Shown here in pieces: positions 27,461 through 35,702 of a stretch of DNA of 64,000 nt. The notes under the pieces were generated by a model. It saw only the letters and a list, made by a program, of their open reading frames with translations, was not told where the DNA came from and did no database searches. How positions within the stretch are numbered: the first letter of the stretch is position 1; each line of letters begins with the position of its first letter. The position numbers were made by a program, and so were the translations under genes. Origin of the DNA: Streptomyces xanthochromogenes (GTDB taxonomy: Bacteria > Actinomycetota > Actinomycetes > Streptomycetales > Streptomycetaceae); the NCBI RefSeq assembly GCF_014650455.1, contig NZ_BMUZ01000001.1, positions 1 through 64,000 on the forward strand. The letters run 5' to 3'.

Positions 27461-28567
27461 TCAGGACGAGGCGCCCGCCTCGATCGCCCCCTCCACCTCC
27501 GCGACCCGCGCCGCCTCCTCGGCGGCGAAGCGCTCCTTGTCCAGCTGTTCGGCGATCTCCTCGTCCTGGGCCATCAGGAGGTCGAGGTTGGAGTCGCCGA
27601 GGTCGAAGACGCCCATGTCGACGTACGCCTTCTGGAGGCGCTCGCCCCACAGGCCGATGTCCTTCACGCAGGGGACGATGCGGCTGAAGAGGAGCTTGCG
27701 GAACAGGTGGAGGAACTCGCTCTCCTCGCTGAGCTGTTCGGCCTCCTTCTTCGGGATGCCGAAGTTCTCCAGGACCTCCACCCCGCGCAGCCGGTCGCGC
27801 ATCAGGTAGCAGCCCTCGATGACGAACTCCTCGCGCTCCTTGAGCTCCGCGTCGGACAGCTGGCGGTAGTAGTCGCGCAGCGCCATGCGGCCGAAGGCCA
27901 CGTGGCGGGCCTCGTCCTGCATGACGTACGCCAGGATCTGCTTGGGCAGGGGCTTGTCGGTGGTGTCCCGGATCATGCCGAAGGCCGCGAGCGCCAGGCC
28001 CTCGATCAGGACCTGCATGCCGAGGTAGGGCATGTCCCAGCGGGAGTCGCGCAGGGTGTCGCCGAGCAGCGCCTGGAGGTTGTCGTTGACCGGGTAGAGC
28101 ATGCCGAGCTTCTCGTGCAGGAAGCGGCCGTAGATCTCGGCGTGCCGGGCCTCGTCCATGGTCTGGGTCGCCGAGTAGAACTTGGCGTCCAAGTCGGGCA
28201 CGGACTCCACGATGCGGGCGGCGCACACCATCGCCCCCTGCTCGCCGTGCAGGAACTGGCTGAACTGCCAGGACGTGTAGTGCAGTCGCAGCTCGCCCTT
28301 GTCCCGGTCGGTCATCTTGGCCCAGTGCGGGGTGCCGTACAGGGTCATCGCCTCGTCGGGGGTGCCGAGGGGGTCGTACGGGTCGACCTCCAGGTCCCAG
28401 TCGATGCGCGTGGCGCCGTCCCACTGCTTGTCCTTGCCCTTCTGGTAGAGGGCGAGCAGACGGTCGCGCCCGTCGTCGTACTCCCAGCTGAAGCGGGCGG
28501 CGCCGGAGGCCGGCACCTGCCAGAGCGGTTCCTGCGGGGCCTTCACATAGAGGTCGTGCGTCGACAC
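27461..28567 (-). CDS. Ferritin-like diiron protein (R2/R2lox-like)
   Basis: 368 residues from GTG 28567, chosen because AAGGAG lies 6 nt upstream; an in-frame GTG 28645 adds 26 residues without a good ribosome site. Helical bundle with two ExxH motifs, DEARHAEI and DEARHVAF, plus further Glu residues (HGEQGA, EGLALAAFG) that would complete a diiron centre as in ribonucleotide reductase R2 and R2-like ligand-binding oxidases. No reductase large subunit is nearby. It is divergent from an AurF-like diiron gene. The substrate is unknown; it may be an oxygenase or desaturase-like oxidase. Confidence 0.85.
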   Translation of the reverse strand: MSTHDLYVKAPQEPLWQVPASGAARFSWEYDDGRDRLLALYQKGKDKQWDGATRIDWDLEVDPYDPLGTPDEAMTLYGTPHWAKMTDRDKGELRLHYTSWQFSQFLHGEQGAMVCAARIVESVPDLDAKFYSATQTMDEARHAEIYGRFLHEKLGMLYPVNDNLQALLGDTLRDSRWDMPYLGMQVLIEGLALAAFGMIRDTTDKPLPKQILAYVMQDEARHVAFGRMALRDYYRQLSDAELKEREEFVIEGCYLMRDRLRGVEVLENFGIPKKEAEQLSEESEFLHLFRKLLFSRIVPCVKDIGLWGERLQKAYVDMGVFDLGDSNLDLLMAQDEEIAEQLDKERFAAEEAARVAEVEGAIEAGASS

Positions 28568-28614
28568 GTGCGGCTCCTTCGCCTCGCGGACGGCATCGTC
28601 CAGCGGCTCAACTT

Positions 28615-28706
28615 CTGCACACTGCTGTGCAGTTGGCAGGTTCACACGGTGGTAGACGCGGGGTCAACAAGTCGCGCACAAGGGATTGACGCGCTTGCTG
28701 ACAAGC
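28615..28706. promoter_or_regulatory. Palindromes between the divergent diiron genes
   Basis: Two perfect inverted repeats lie in the ~190-bp gap: CTGCACA-CTGC-TGTGCAG at 28615-28632 and GCTTG-CTGA-CAAGC at 28693-28706. A TTGACG hexamer at 28686-28691 overlaps the second. A TetR-family regulator is encoded two genes away, and the 18-bp palindrome has the size of a TetR operator, so joint control of both diiron genes is plausible. No binding data. Confidence 0.4.
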
Positions 28707-28757
28707 AGTCTCATAAGGAGTGACCGTAGGTAACCCAGCCACGAGGTGCCGCAAGCC

Positions 28758-29687
28758 ATGACTACCGTGACCGAACGCGATGCGCTCCGCGACGCACTCG
28801 GCCTGCTCAGGGACCGTGAGCAGGTGGCCGAGCGGCTGCTCGAATCCTCCGCAAAGCACTCCTTCGACCCGGACAAGGAGCTGGACTGGGACGCCCCCGC
28901 CGAGGACGGGAAGTGGTTCTGGCCACCGGAGTTGCTTTCTCTGTACGACACCCCGCTCTGGCGGAAGATGTCCGAGGAACAGCGCATGGACCTGGCCCGC
29001 CACGAGGCCGCCTCGCTCGCCTCGCTCGGCATCTGGTTCGAGATCATCCTGATGCAGCTGCTCGTCCGGCACATCTACGACAAGTCGCTCACCAGCAGCC
29101 ACGTCCGGTACGCGCTCACCGAGATCGCCGACGAGTGCCGCCACTCGATGATGTTCGCCCGCATGATCAAGAAGGGCGGGGCGCCGACGTACCGGGTGCC
29201 GAGGATCTACCACAACCTCGCCCGCGTCCTGAAGACCGTCTCCACCACCCCGGGCTCCTTCGCGGCCACCCTGCTCGGCGAGGAGATTTTGGACTGGATG
29301 CAGCGCCTGACCTTCCCGGACGAGCGCGTCCAGACCATCGTGCGCGGGGTGACCCGCATCCACGTGGTCGAGGAGGCCCGCCATGTCCGGTACGCCCGCG
29401 AGGAGTTGAGGCGCCAGATGGTCTCCGCGCCGCGCTGGGAGCGGGAGTTGACCCGGGTCAGCTGCGGCGAGGCGGCCCGCGTCTTCGCCACCTGCTTCGT
29501 CAATCCGCAGGTGTACGAGAACGTGGGCCTGGACCGCCGCGAGGCCGTGGCCCAGGTGAAGGCCAGCGGCCACCGCCGCGAGGTCATGCAGAGCGGCGCC
29601 GGCCGCCTCACGGAATTCCTGGACGACATTGGCGTCCTGAACGGGGTCAGCCGACGGCTGTGGAAGAGCTCGGGACTCCTGGCGTAA
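28758..29687 (+). CDS. AurF-like diiron oxygenase
   Basis: 309 residues from ATG 28758; GTG 28746 is an alternative start. The all-helical fold has EIADECRHSMMFARM, VVEEARHVRYAREEL and further Glu residues (HEAASLASLGIWFEI), the ligand set of the AurF family of arylamine N-oxygenases. Streptomyces carry several orphan members outside antibiotic clusters. It sits divergently from the ferritin-like gene and 29 bp before a TetR gene. No biosynthetic genes adjoin it, so the substrate is unknown. Confidence 0.87.
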   Translation: MTTVTERDALRDALGLLRDREQVAERLLESSAKHSFDPDKELDWDAPAEDGKWFWPPELLSLYDTPLWRKMSEEQRMDLARHEAASLASLGIWFEIILMQLLVRHIYDKSLTSSHVRYALTEIADECRHSMMFARMIKKGGAPTYRVPRIYHNLARVLKTVSTTPGSFAATLLGEEILDWMQRLTFPDERVQTIVRGVTRIHVVEEARHVRYAREELRRQMVSAPRWERELTRVSCGEAARVFATCFVNPQVYENVGLDRREAVAQVKASGHRREVMQSGAGRLTEFLDDIGVLNGVSRRLWKSSGLLA

Positions 29688-29716
29688 AGCCCGATCGCGG
29701 GGATTACGCTGCCCGT

Positions 29717-30442
29717 ATGACGTCTCCCGCCGCCACCCCCGCGTACCGCAGGCTCAGCGTCGAGGAGCGCCGCACCCAGCTCCTCGGCGCGGCCCTGACG
29801 CTCTTCGCGCACCGGGCGCCGGAGGACGTGTCGCTCGACGACGTGGCCGAGGCAGCCGGGGTCTCGCGGCCCCTGGTCTACCGCTACTTCCCGGGCGGCA
29901 AGCAGCAGTTGTACGAGGCCGCGCTGCGCTCGTCGGCCGACGAGCTGGAGTTGTGCTTCGCCGAGGCGCAGACCGGGCCGCTCACCCAGCGGCTCACCCG
30001 GGCACTCGACCGCTACCTCGCCTTCGTCGACGAGCACGACGCCGGGTTCTCGGCGCTGCTCCAGGGCGGCAGCATGGCCGAGACGTCCCGGACGACGGCG
30101 ATCGTCGACGAGGTGCGGCGGGCCGCGGCCGAGCAGATCCTGGTCCACCTGGAGGTTGCCGAGCCGGGCCCGCGGCTGCGGATGATGGTGCGCACCTGGA
30201 TCGCGGCGGTCGAGGCGGCCTCGCTGATCTGGCTGGACGAGGACAAACAGCCCCCGCTGCCCGAGCTGCGGGACTGGCTGGTGGACCATCTGGTCGCGCT
30301 GCTCACCGTCACCGCGGCCACCGACGCGCAGACCTCCGCGGCGGTGCGCGGCGCGCTGTCCCACGAGTCCCCCGAGGGCGCGGCCGGGGTGCTGGCCCGC
30401 CGGGTGATACCCGTCGTGAGCGAGGCGGCCCACCTGCTGTGA
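29717..30442 (+). CDS. TetR-family transcriptional regulator
   Basis: 241 residues. The N-terminal helix-turn-helix reads [48 protein letters not shown] in order (residues ~15-62), followed by a helical ligand-binding domain. TACGCT lies 6 nt upstream of ATG 29717 with no Shine-Dalgarno, suggesting a leaderless mRNA. It lies just after the AurF-like gene and may regulate the diiron pair through the palindromes at 28615-28706. Confidence 0.93.
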   Translation: MTSPAATPAYRRLSVEERRTQLLGAALTLFAHRAPEDVSLDDVAEAAGVSRPLVYRYFPGGKQQLYEAALRSSADELELCFAEAQTGPLTQRLTRALDRYLAFVDEHDAGFSALLQGGSMAETSRTTAIVDEVRRAAAEQILVHLEVAEPGPRLRMMVRTWIAAVEAASLIWLDEDKQPPLPELRDWLVDHLVALLTVTAATDAQTSAAVRGALSHESPEGAAGVLARRVIPVVSEAAHLL

Positions 30443-30452
30443 GACTTGGGGG

Positions 30453-30752
30453 GTGCGAAGCGAGAACACCCTCTTTGTGGGCGGCCCCCTCGACGGGCGC
30501 GTCCTGCCGGTACTGACCGGCCCGACCGGCAAGCCACCGCAGTGGTACGAGGTGCCCGTGCCCGACGCGGAGGGCGGCCCGGCGACGGTGCACGCCTACC
30601 GTCTGGAGCCGGCCTCCCACACCAAGCGGCTCGGCCTTCCGCGCGGCTGGAAGTACACCTATGTGCCCGAGGGCCGCGAGCCGCGCCGCTGGCCGTGGAC
30701 CAAGAAGGGTCCCGACGCAAGCCCCCGCACCGGGCAGCCGCCGCACGAGTGA
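30453..30752 (+). CDS. Hypothetical protein
   Basis: 99 residues from GTG 30453, 10 bp after the TetR stop. It begins [19 protein letters not shown], a pattern seen in small Streptomyces proteins of unknown function, and ends with Arg/Trp/Lys-rich sequence ([11 protein letters not shown]). No signal peptide or membrane segment. I do not recognise a function. Confidence 0.7.
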   Translation: MRSENTLFVGGPLDGRVLPVLTGPTGKPPQWYEVPVPDAEGGPATVHAYRLEPASHTKRLGLPRGWKYTYVPEGREPRRWPWTKKGPDASPRTGQPPHE

Positions 30753-30852
30753 GCCGAATCCCCCGTTCACTTCTCCCACCAGGATTGTCGCGCGAGCGCG
30801 TGCCACGATCCGGTGGGGCCGGACCGACCGGTTCCGGACCGGAGGTGAGCAC

Positions 30853-32022
30853 ATGTCAGCTCGTGTGCGCTCGGCGTGCGCGGTGGCCGTCGCCGCGGCC
30901 CTGGCGACGGCGGCGGTGGGTCCGCTCGCCGCCGCGGCTCCCCAGCCGCCCGGCGAGTCGTCGGCCGCGCTGCCCGGCGGGCCCCCCGAGGCATCGGCCC
31001 CCGCCCTCCTGAACCAGCTCCAGACGCTGTACCGGCAGACGGAGGAGGCGACCGAGGCGTACAAGACCACCGATGTCGAGCTGAAGCGCCGCGAGGGCGA
31101 GGACAAGAAGCTGACCGCCTCGCTGACCCAGGCCCGTACCGCGCTCGCGCGAAGCCGTGGCGACGCCGGACGTCTGGCCCGCGAGCAGTACCAGGGCCGC
31201 AGCGACCTCTCCACATACCTGCGCCTGTTGCTGGCCAGCGACCCGCAGAGCGCACTCGACCAGCGCCATGTCCTGGACCGCGCGGCCGGCGAACGGAAGG
31301 CCGCGCTCGACCGGCTGGCCGGCGGCGAGCGGCGGGCCGCCGAGCTCGCCCGGGCCTCGCGCCGGGCCCTCGACGAGCAGCAGGCCCTCGCCAAACAGCA
31401 GCAACAGGCCAAGGAGGACGTCGAGTTGCGCCTCAAGGAGGTCGAGAAGCTGCTCTCCGGCCTCTCCCCCGACCAGCTGGCCGAGCTCACCCGCCTGGAA
31501 CAGCAGGGCACGGAGCGGGCCCAGCAGAGCCTGCTCGCCTCGGGCGCCCTGAGCGCGACCCGGGCCCCCTCCCCGGAGGGCGACCGGGCACTCACCTACG
31601 CCGTCGACCAGATCGGCAAGCCGTACGTGTGGGGCGCGGAGGGACCGGAGTCCTACGACTGCTCGGGGCTCACCTCACAGGCATGGGCCCACGCGGGCCG
31701 CTCGATCCCGCGCACCAGCCAGGAGCAGTGGGCCGAGCTCCCGCGCGTCCCGCTGAACTCGCTGCGCCCCGGCGACCTGGTGATCTACTTCCCCAAGGCC
31801 ACCCATGTGGCGATGTACCTGGGCGACGGCCTGGTGGTGCAGGCGCCGCGCCCCGGCACCCGCGTCAAGGTCTCCCCCATCGCCGCGAACCCGCTGCTCG
31901 GCGCGGTCCGCCCGGACCCGACGGCGGGCTCGCTCTCCTCGTACCGCCCCCCGAGGCTGCCCGAGGGCGCCTCGGAGGGGACGGACACGGGGTACTCGAC
32001 CGATGCCGAGCCCGCCAACTAG
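30853..32022 (+). CDS. Secreted NlpC/P60 peptidoglycan hydrolase with coiled coil
   Basis: 389 residues. Signal peptide (residues ~1-30), a long alpha-helical coiled coil (~55-225, rich in Gln/Glu/Arg/Ala), then an NlpC/P60 domain: YVWGAEGPESYDCSGLTS (catalytic Cys), PGDLVIYFPKATHVAMYLG (catalytic His) and a following polar residue. GGAGGTGAG precedes ATG 30853. It belongs to the RipA/CwlO-like class that cleaves stem peptides and is usually regulated through the coiled coil. Its TAG stop overlaps the TAG of the displaced monooxygenase 3' end on the other strand. Confidence 0.94.
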   Translation: MSARVRSACAVAVAAALATAAVGPLAAAAPQPPGESSAALPGGPPEASAPALLNQLQTLYRQTEEATEAYKTTDVELKRREGEDKKLTASLTQARTALARSRGDAGRLAREQYQGRSDLSTYLRLLLASDPQSALDQRHVLDRAAGERKAALDRLAGGERRAAELARASRRALDEQQALAKQQQQAKEDVELRLKEVEKLLSGLSPDQLAELTRLEQQGTERAQQSLLASGALSATRAPSPEGDRALTYAVDQIGKPYVWGAEGPESYDCSGLTSQAWAHAGRSIPRTSQEQWAELPRVPLNSLRPGDLVIYFPKATHVAMYLGDGLVVQAPRPGTRVKVSPIAANPLLGAVRPDPTAGSLSSYRPPRLPEGASEGTDTGYSTDAEPAN

Positions 32023-32073
32023 GCCTGAAGGAGTGCCACTTCGGCGAGGTAGGCGGCGGTCTTCTCGGGCTCG
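32019..32073 (-). pseudogene. Displaced original 3' end of the flavin monooxygenase gene
   Basis: Read on the minus strand, these bases encode EPEKTAAYLAEVALLQA and a TAG stop. The intact monooxygenase (33801-35036) ends EPEKTAAYLASVAGA. The first ten residues are shared and the tail differs. The fragment has no start and no upstream gene. It is best explained as the original C-terminus, separated from its gene by the 1.8-kb insert. Its stop at 32019-32021 meets the NlpC stop at 32020-32022, a natural convergent gene end. Confidence 0.75.
32047..32073. repeat. Left 27-bp direct repeat (att-like)
   Basis: 27 bp identical to 33823-33849; the sequence starts AGGTAGGCGGCGG and ends TCTCGGGCTCG. 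The next base on each side differs. It encodes EPEKTAAYL (minus strand) in both copies. Confidence 0.85.
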
Positions 32074-32155
32074 GAAACCCGCCGCCGCCCCTGCAAGTCT
32101 CCTGCCAGTGGCAGAGGCCGTAGGCGTTGTCAGTGCTCGGGCCTACGATCCTCTT

Positions 32156-33220
32156 ATGCGAAAAGGAGTGATCACGCGAGAGTCTGTGCTCAAAGTCCTG
32201 GCGGAGCACGACGATTTGGGGCGTGATGCCTTCCTGGCGAAGTACGGCTTCGGGGAAGCGCGGTCTTACGTCTTGGTGCACAAGGGGCAGGAGTACGACT
32301 CCAAGGCCATTGCCGGGGTGGCCCACAAGTGGGATCAGGGGCGAGCTCTCGCTCGGGACGAGTTCAGCGGCGGCAAGGATCACGCCGCGGCGTGGCTCAA
32401 GCGAGTGGGCTTCCAGGTCAAGGCCATCAAGAACCCGGACTGGGCACGCGACGAGATCATCCTCGCCTGTCAGCTGGTGATGGCGAACAGCTGGAAGGGG
32501 CTGGACGCCGGCGACGCCCGGGTCGTGGAGCTGTCCGGTCTGCTTCAGTTGCTTCCCATCCACGCCGAGGCGGACCGTAACGAAAAGTTCCGCAACCCCA
32601 ACGGCGTCGCTCGTAAGACGTTCGACATCGCTACTCGGCACCCGGAGTACCAGGGGAAGCCCACCAACGGCGGCGCACTAGATGTCGCGGTGCTGCACGA
32701 GTTCCTTGCCCGGCCGCAGGAGATGGCCGAGGCCGCGAGGTTGATCCGGCAAGGCATCGAGACCGGTAGCTTGCAGTCCTTCGCTCCGACTGAGGAAGAG
32801 GAGTTCGGCGACGACTTCAGCGCGCCGGAGGGGCGGCTACTCATGCGCTGGCACAGGGCGCGCGAACGGGACAAGGGCTTGCGCAAGAAGAAGATCACTT
32901 CCGTTCTCCAGCGTGGCGGACAGCTCGCTTGCGAGGCTTGCGGCTTCAACTTCGAGAACGTCTACGGGGACCGCGGGGCCGGGTACATCGAGTGCCATCA
33001 CGTCCTTCCGCTCCACGTAGCCGGGGAAAGCCGCACCAAGCTCAGCGATCTCGCCCTCATCTGCGCCAACTGTCACCGCATGATCCACCGGCAGGCGCCA
33101 TGGCCGACCCCCGAGGAGCTGCGTGCCTCGATTGAGCAGAAGCATGCAAACGACAGGCGCGCTGCCGCGGCTTTGTCACGACCGCGCAGGCCGACTGACG
33201 AGCAGATGCCGAACCCGTGA
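32156..33220 (+). CDS. ScoMcrA-like type IV restriction endonuclease (SBD-HNH)
   Basis: 354 residues in three parts. Residues ~1-92 resemble the N-terminal head domain of ScoMcrA proteins (ITRESVLKVLAEHDDLGRDA, YDSKAIAGVAHKW, LLKRVGF-like end). Residues ~95-205 resemble a sulfur-binding domain that reads phosphorothioate DNA (ARDEIILACQLVMANSWKGL, KFRNPNGVARKTFDIATRHP, GKPTNGGALD). The C-terminal ~110 residues are an HNH nuclease with zinc-binding CEAC/CANC pairs, ECHHVLPLHV (His ~281-282) and CHRMIH. ScoMcrA itself is much larger and has an extra SRA module, absent here. TACGAT lies 6 nt upstream, so the mRNA may be leaderless; inverted repeats at 32102-32114 and 32119-32147 may be control sites. 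Confidence 0.85.
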   Translation: MRKGVITRESVLKVLAEHDDLGRDAFLAKYGFGEARSYVLVHKGQEYDSKAIAGVAHKWDQGRALARDEFSGGKDHAAAWLKRVGFQVKAIKNPDWARDEIILACQLVMANSWKGLDAGDARVVELSGLLQLLPIHAEADRNEKFRNPNGVARKTFDIATRHPEYQGKPTNGGALDVAVLHEFLARPQEMAEAARLIRQGIETGSLQSFAPTEEEEFGDDFSAPEGRLLMRWHRARERDKGLRKKKITSVLQRGGQLACEACGFNFENVYGDRGAGYIECHHVLPLHVAGESRTKLSDLALICANCHRMIHRQAPWPTPEELRASIEQKHANDRRAAAALSRPRRPTDEQMPNP

Positions 33221-33350
33221 GCTGACATCCACTCCTGACATCAACGTCGTTGCACCACGGCAGACCTAGAGATCCTTGGACGGCAACCGCGGCCGAGTCC
33301 ACCAGGGCGCTTAGGCAGCCCCGGCCGAACCCCTCAAGCGGGTGTCGGAC

Positions 33351-33461
33351 CTACCGCCGGTGGCGGACGTACCAAGCCACGCCCAACACAACAATGATGG
33401 CAACCACGAAGGCCCACAGTGTCGTTACTGTGCTGCGCGAGGTGTAAATCAGAGCAAGCAT
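33351..33461 (-). CDS. Possible 36-residue single-span membrane peptide
   Basis: ATG 33461 opens MLALIYTSRSTVTTLWAF and continues through a strongly hydrophobic stretch (VVAIIVVLGVAWYV) to a basic end RHRR: one transmembrane helix with a positive tail. No convincing ribosome site. It lies inside the insert, antisense to nothing, 131 bp after the nuclease gene. It could be a genuine small membrane protein of the defence cassette or chance. Confidence 0.35.
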   Translation of the reverse strand: MLALIYTSRSTVTTLWAFVVAIIVVLGVAWYVRHRR

Positions 33462-33723
33462 GCTCAGACGGCTACCCGGCGCGGGCAGCCGTAGCCCATG
33501 CGCTTGCTCAAGCGGCCTGCTTCCACGGCTCCTCCTGCGATATGCAGTGAGGGTCTGACTGCGTGACAACCGCGACGCACACCCGCGAACTATCGTGGAC
33601 GTCAGCGGACCATCAGCGCAGGTGACAGGCGCGGCAGTCCAAGGGCAGAGAGCGTCCCCAGTTGCTTCGGGCGCCGCTACAGAGAAGGGCCCTCCATGCG
33701 ACCGCGAGCGAGTTCTGGGCCGT

Positions 33724-33751
33724 CTGTGGGCCGTCCTAAGGCGGCCCACAG
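33724..33751 (-). terminator. Hairpin inside the insert, downstream of the monooxygenase
   Basis: Perfect 10-bp stem CTGTGGGCCG / CGGCCCACAG with an 8-nt loop, 50-77 bp beyond the monooxygenase stop on the minus strand. The element may thus bring both a replacement C-terminus and a terminator for its host gene. The rest of 33221-33822 holds no other gene that I can support. Confidence 0.55.
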
Positions 33752-33800
33752 CGACCGATGACAGCCATCAACGACGGCTGGACCGCTGGTCAGAAGCGAG

Positions 33801-35036
33801 TCAGGCTCCCGCGACCGAAGCCAGGTAGGCGGCGGTCTTCTCGGGCTCGTAGAAGAAGTTCTCGAAGTCGGCCGGGTCGTTGAAGCCGTTGGCGAAGCGG
33901 TCGGCGGCCGGCTGGAGCTCGCCGGCCGCGCCGATCAGGTTCAGGACGTGCTCCGGCGGCACCCCCAGCATGGCGTTGGTCCACTTCGTCACGTGCTGGG
34001 CGGTGTCCCAGTACCGGTCGAAGGCCGACCGCATCCACGCCTCGTCGAACTCCTTCTCGCCGTGCTCGACGATCGAGGAGAGGTACGAAGCGGCGCACTT
34101 GGAGGCCGAGTTGGAGCCCTGGCCGGTGATCGGGTCGTTCGCCACGACCACGTCGCCGACGCCGAGCACCAGGCCGCCGCCGGGCAGTCGGCCGACGGGG
34201 TTGCGCACGGTCGGGGCGTAGCGGCCGGCCAACGTGCCGCCCGCGTCGGTCAGTTCGACCTTGGTGGCCCGGGCGTACTCCCAGGGCAGGAACTTCTCCA
34301 TCAGCTCCAGCGTGAGCGCGAGGTGGTCGTTCGGGTCCTTCACGCCGTGGAAGACGTCCAACGGGCCGCCGGGCACTCCCTCCCAGAACAGGATGTCGGC
34401 GCGGCCGGAGACGGTCAGGGTCGGCATGACGAACAGCTCGCCCACGCCGGGCACCAGATTGCAGCGCACCGCGTCGAACTCGGGGTGCTCGGGGCGCGGG
34501 CCGAGGCCGTGCACGTACGACACCGCGAGCGCGCGCTGCGGCTCGGTGTGCGGGGAGCGCGAGGCGTCGCGGCCGAACATCGAGACGAGCTCGCCCTTGC
34601 CCGCGGAGACCAGCACCAGGTCGTAGGTGCGCGCGAAGAAGTCGAGGTCGGAGACAGCCGCCCCGTGGATGACGAGCTGACCGCCGCGCTGCGCGAAGGT
34701 CTCCATCCAGCCGGCCATCTTGACCCGCTGGTCCACGGACTGCGCATAGCCGTCCAGCTTGCCCACCCAGTCGATGGCTCGGGAGGAGTCGGGCGCCGCG
34801 ACCGAGACGCCCACGCCCTCGATCCGCGGGGCCTGGGACTCCCAGAAGTTCAGCGACAGGTCGCGCTCGTGCTGGAGCGCGGTGTGGAACATGCACTGCG
34901 TCGACATGACCCGGCCGGACCGGATCTCGTCCGCCGTGCGGTTCGACATCAGGGTGACCTCGTACCCCTGCGCCTGCAGTCCGAGGGCCAGCTGAAGACC
35001 GGACTGGCCGGCTCCGACTATGAGTATTCTCCGCAT
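33801..35036 (-). CDS. StyA-like FAD-dependent monooxygenase, C-terminus replaced by insert
   Basis: 411 residues. The N-terminal Rossmann motif is MRRILIVGAGQSGLQLALGL. FHTALQHERDLSLNFWE and VLGVGDVVVANDPITGQGSN fit the styrene/indole monooxygenase (StyA) group, which uses FADH2 from a separate reductase. Its last ~14 codons (repeat plus ASVAGA) come from the att-like junction at 33823-33849. It lies 48 bp downstream of cvnD on the same strand. Conservons often carry a downstream oxygenase, usually a cytochrome P450; here a flavoenzyme may fill that place. Confidence 0.9.
   Translation of the reverse strand: MRRILIVGAGQSGLQLALGLQAQGYEVTLMSNRTADEIRSGRVMSTQCMFHTALQHERDLSLNFWESQAPRIEGVGVSVAAPDSSRAIDWVGKLDGYAQSVDQRVKMAGWMETFAQRGGQLVIHGAAVSDLDFFARTYDLVLVSAGKGELVSMFGRDASRSPHTEPQRALAVSYVHGLGPRPEHPEFDAVRCNLVPGVGELFVMPTLTVSGRADILFWEGVPGGPLDVFHGVKDPNDHLALTLELMEKFLPWEYARATKVELTDAGGTLAGRYAPTVRNPVGRLPGGGLVLGVGDVVVANDPITGQGSNSASKCAASYLSSIVEHGEKEFDEAWMRSAFDRYWDTAQHVTKWTNAMLGVPPEHVLNLIGAAGELQPAADRFANGFNDPADFENFFYEPEKTAAYLASVAGA
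33823..33849. repeat. Right 27-bp direct repeat (att-like)
   Basis: Identical to 32047-32073 and located inside the 3' end of the monooxygenase CDS. It marks the other boundary of the insert. Confidence 0.85.
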
Positions 35037-35084
35037 GCGGGACCGTTCTCCGTTGTGTGCGTTGCGTGCCGTGGGGGGCGGCGT

Positions 35085-35702
35085 CTATTCGGGGCAGGCT
35101 TCCAGGGCGTGGGCCACCAGCCCGAGCAGGGAGTCGATGACCGAGAGCCGGTCACGCGCGTCCATGATCACCACCGGGATGTGCGGCGGCACGGTGAGCG
35201 CCTCGCGCACGTCCTCGGCATCGAAGGACTCGGTGCCCTCGAAGTGGTTGACGGCCACGATGTACGGAATGCCGCAGCTCTCGAAGTAGTCGAGCGCGGG
35301 GAAGCAGTCCGTCAGACGCCGGGTGTCGGCGAGCACGATCGCGCCGATCGCCCCGCGCACGATGTCGTCCCACATGAACCAGAACCGCTGCTGCCCGGGC
35401 GTGCCGAACACGTACAGGACGAGGTCGTCGTCGAGCGTGATGCGGCCGAAGTCCATGGCGACCGTCGTGGTCAGTTTCTCCGGCGTCGCCGACAGGTCGT
35501 CGGTCGCCTCGCTGGCCCGGGTCATCACCGCCTCGGTCTGCAGCGGGGTGATCTCGGAGACCGCCGACACGAAGGTGGTCTTGCCCACGCCGAAGCCGCC
35601 CGCGACCACGACCTTGGTCGCGATGGGGGCCCGGCTGCGGTCCTGCTGCCAGGGCAGCAACTCCTCGTCGGGGACGAGGAGTTCAGAGACGGCGGAGTCC
35701 AC
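35085..35702 (-). CDS. cvnD: Conservon GTP-binding protein CvnD
   Basis: 205 residues from GTG 35702. Small Ras-like G domain with P-loop GGFGVGKTTF, a switch region DFGRITLDDDLVLYVFGTPGQQRF, and VAVNHFE in the NKxD position. Its start lies 20 bp inside the end of cvnC, so the genes are coupled. In Streptomyces conservons CvnD forms a membrane-associated, GPCR-like complex with CvnA, CvnB and CvnC. Several Cvn loci affect development and antibiotic production. Confidence 0.93.
   Translation of the reverse strand: MDSAVSELLVPDEELLPWQQDRSRAPIATKVVVAGGFGVGKTTFVSAVSEITPLQTEAVMTRASEATDDLSATPEKLTTTVAMDFGRITLDDDLVLYVFGTPGQQRFWFMWDDIVRGAIGAIVLADTRRLTDCFPALDYFESCGIPYIVAVNHFEGTESFDAEDVREALTVPPHIPVVIMDARDRLSVIDSLLGLVAHALEACPE

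Larger units (their letters stand above)
32074..33849. mobile_element. Compact insertion carrying a ScoMcrA-like restriction gene
   Basis: About 1.78 kb bounded by the 27-bp repeats and counted with one repeat copy. It contains one clear gene (32156-33220) and ~580 bp of largely non-coding DNA. Its base composition and third positions are visibly richer in A/T than the flanking genes. Integration keeps the monooxygenase frame intact by supplying a new C-terminus (ASVAGA and TGA) in place of the displaced one. No integrase, transposase or terminal inverted repeat is present, so it was either mobilised in trans or is a remnant of a larger element. Confidence 0.65.

Noticed and set aside
30770..30852. 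ydaO-type c-di-AMP riboswitch before the NlpC/P60 gene
   Set aside because: Some Streptomyces NlpC genes have one, but the gap is only ~100 bp and the expected conserved blocks are not visible.
32102..32147. Inverted repeats at the left end of the insert as transposon termini
   Set aside because: They are internal to the 27-bp repeat boundary and do not match the right end, so they are better read as promoter-region structures of the nuclease gene.
33595..33828. Plus-strand open frame of 77 codons in the insert
   Set aside because: No ribosome site, mixed composition, and it runs through the hairpin and into the 27-bp repeat opposite the monooxygenase.
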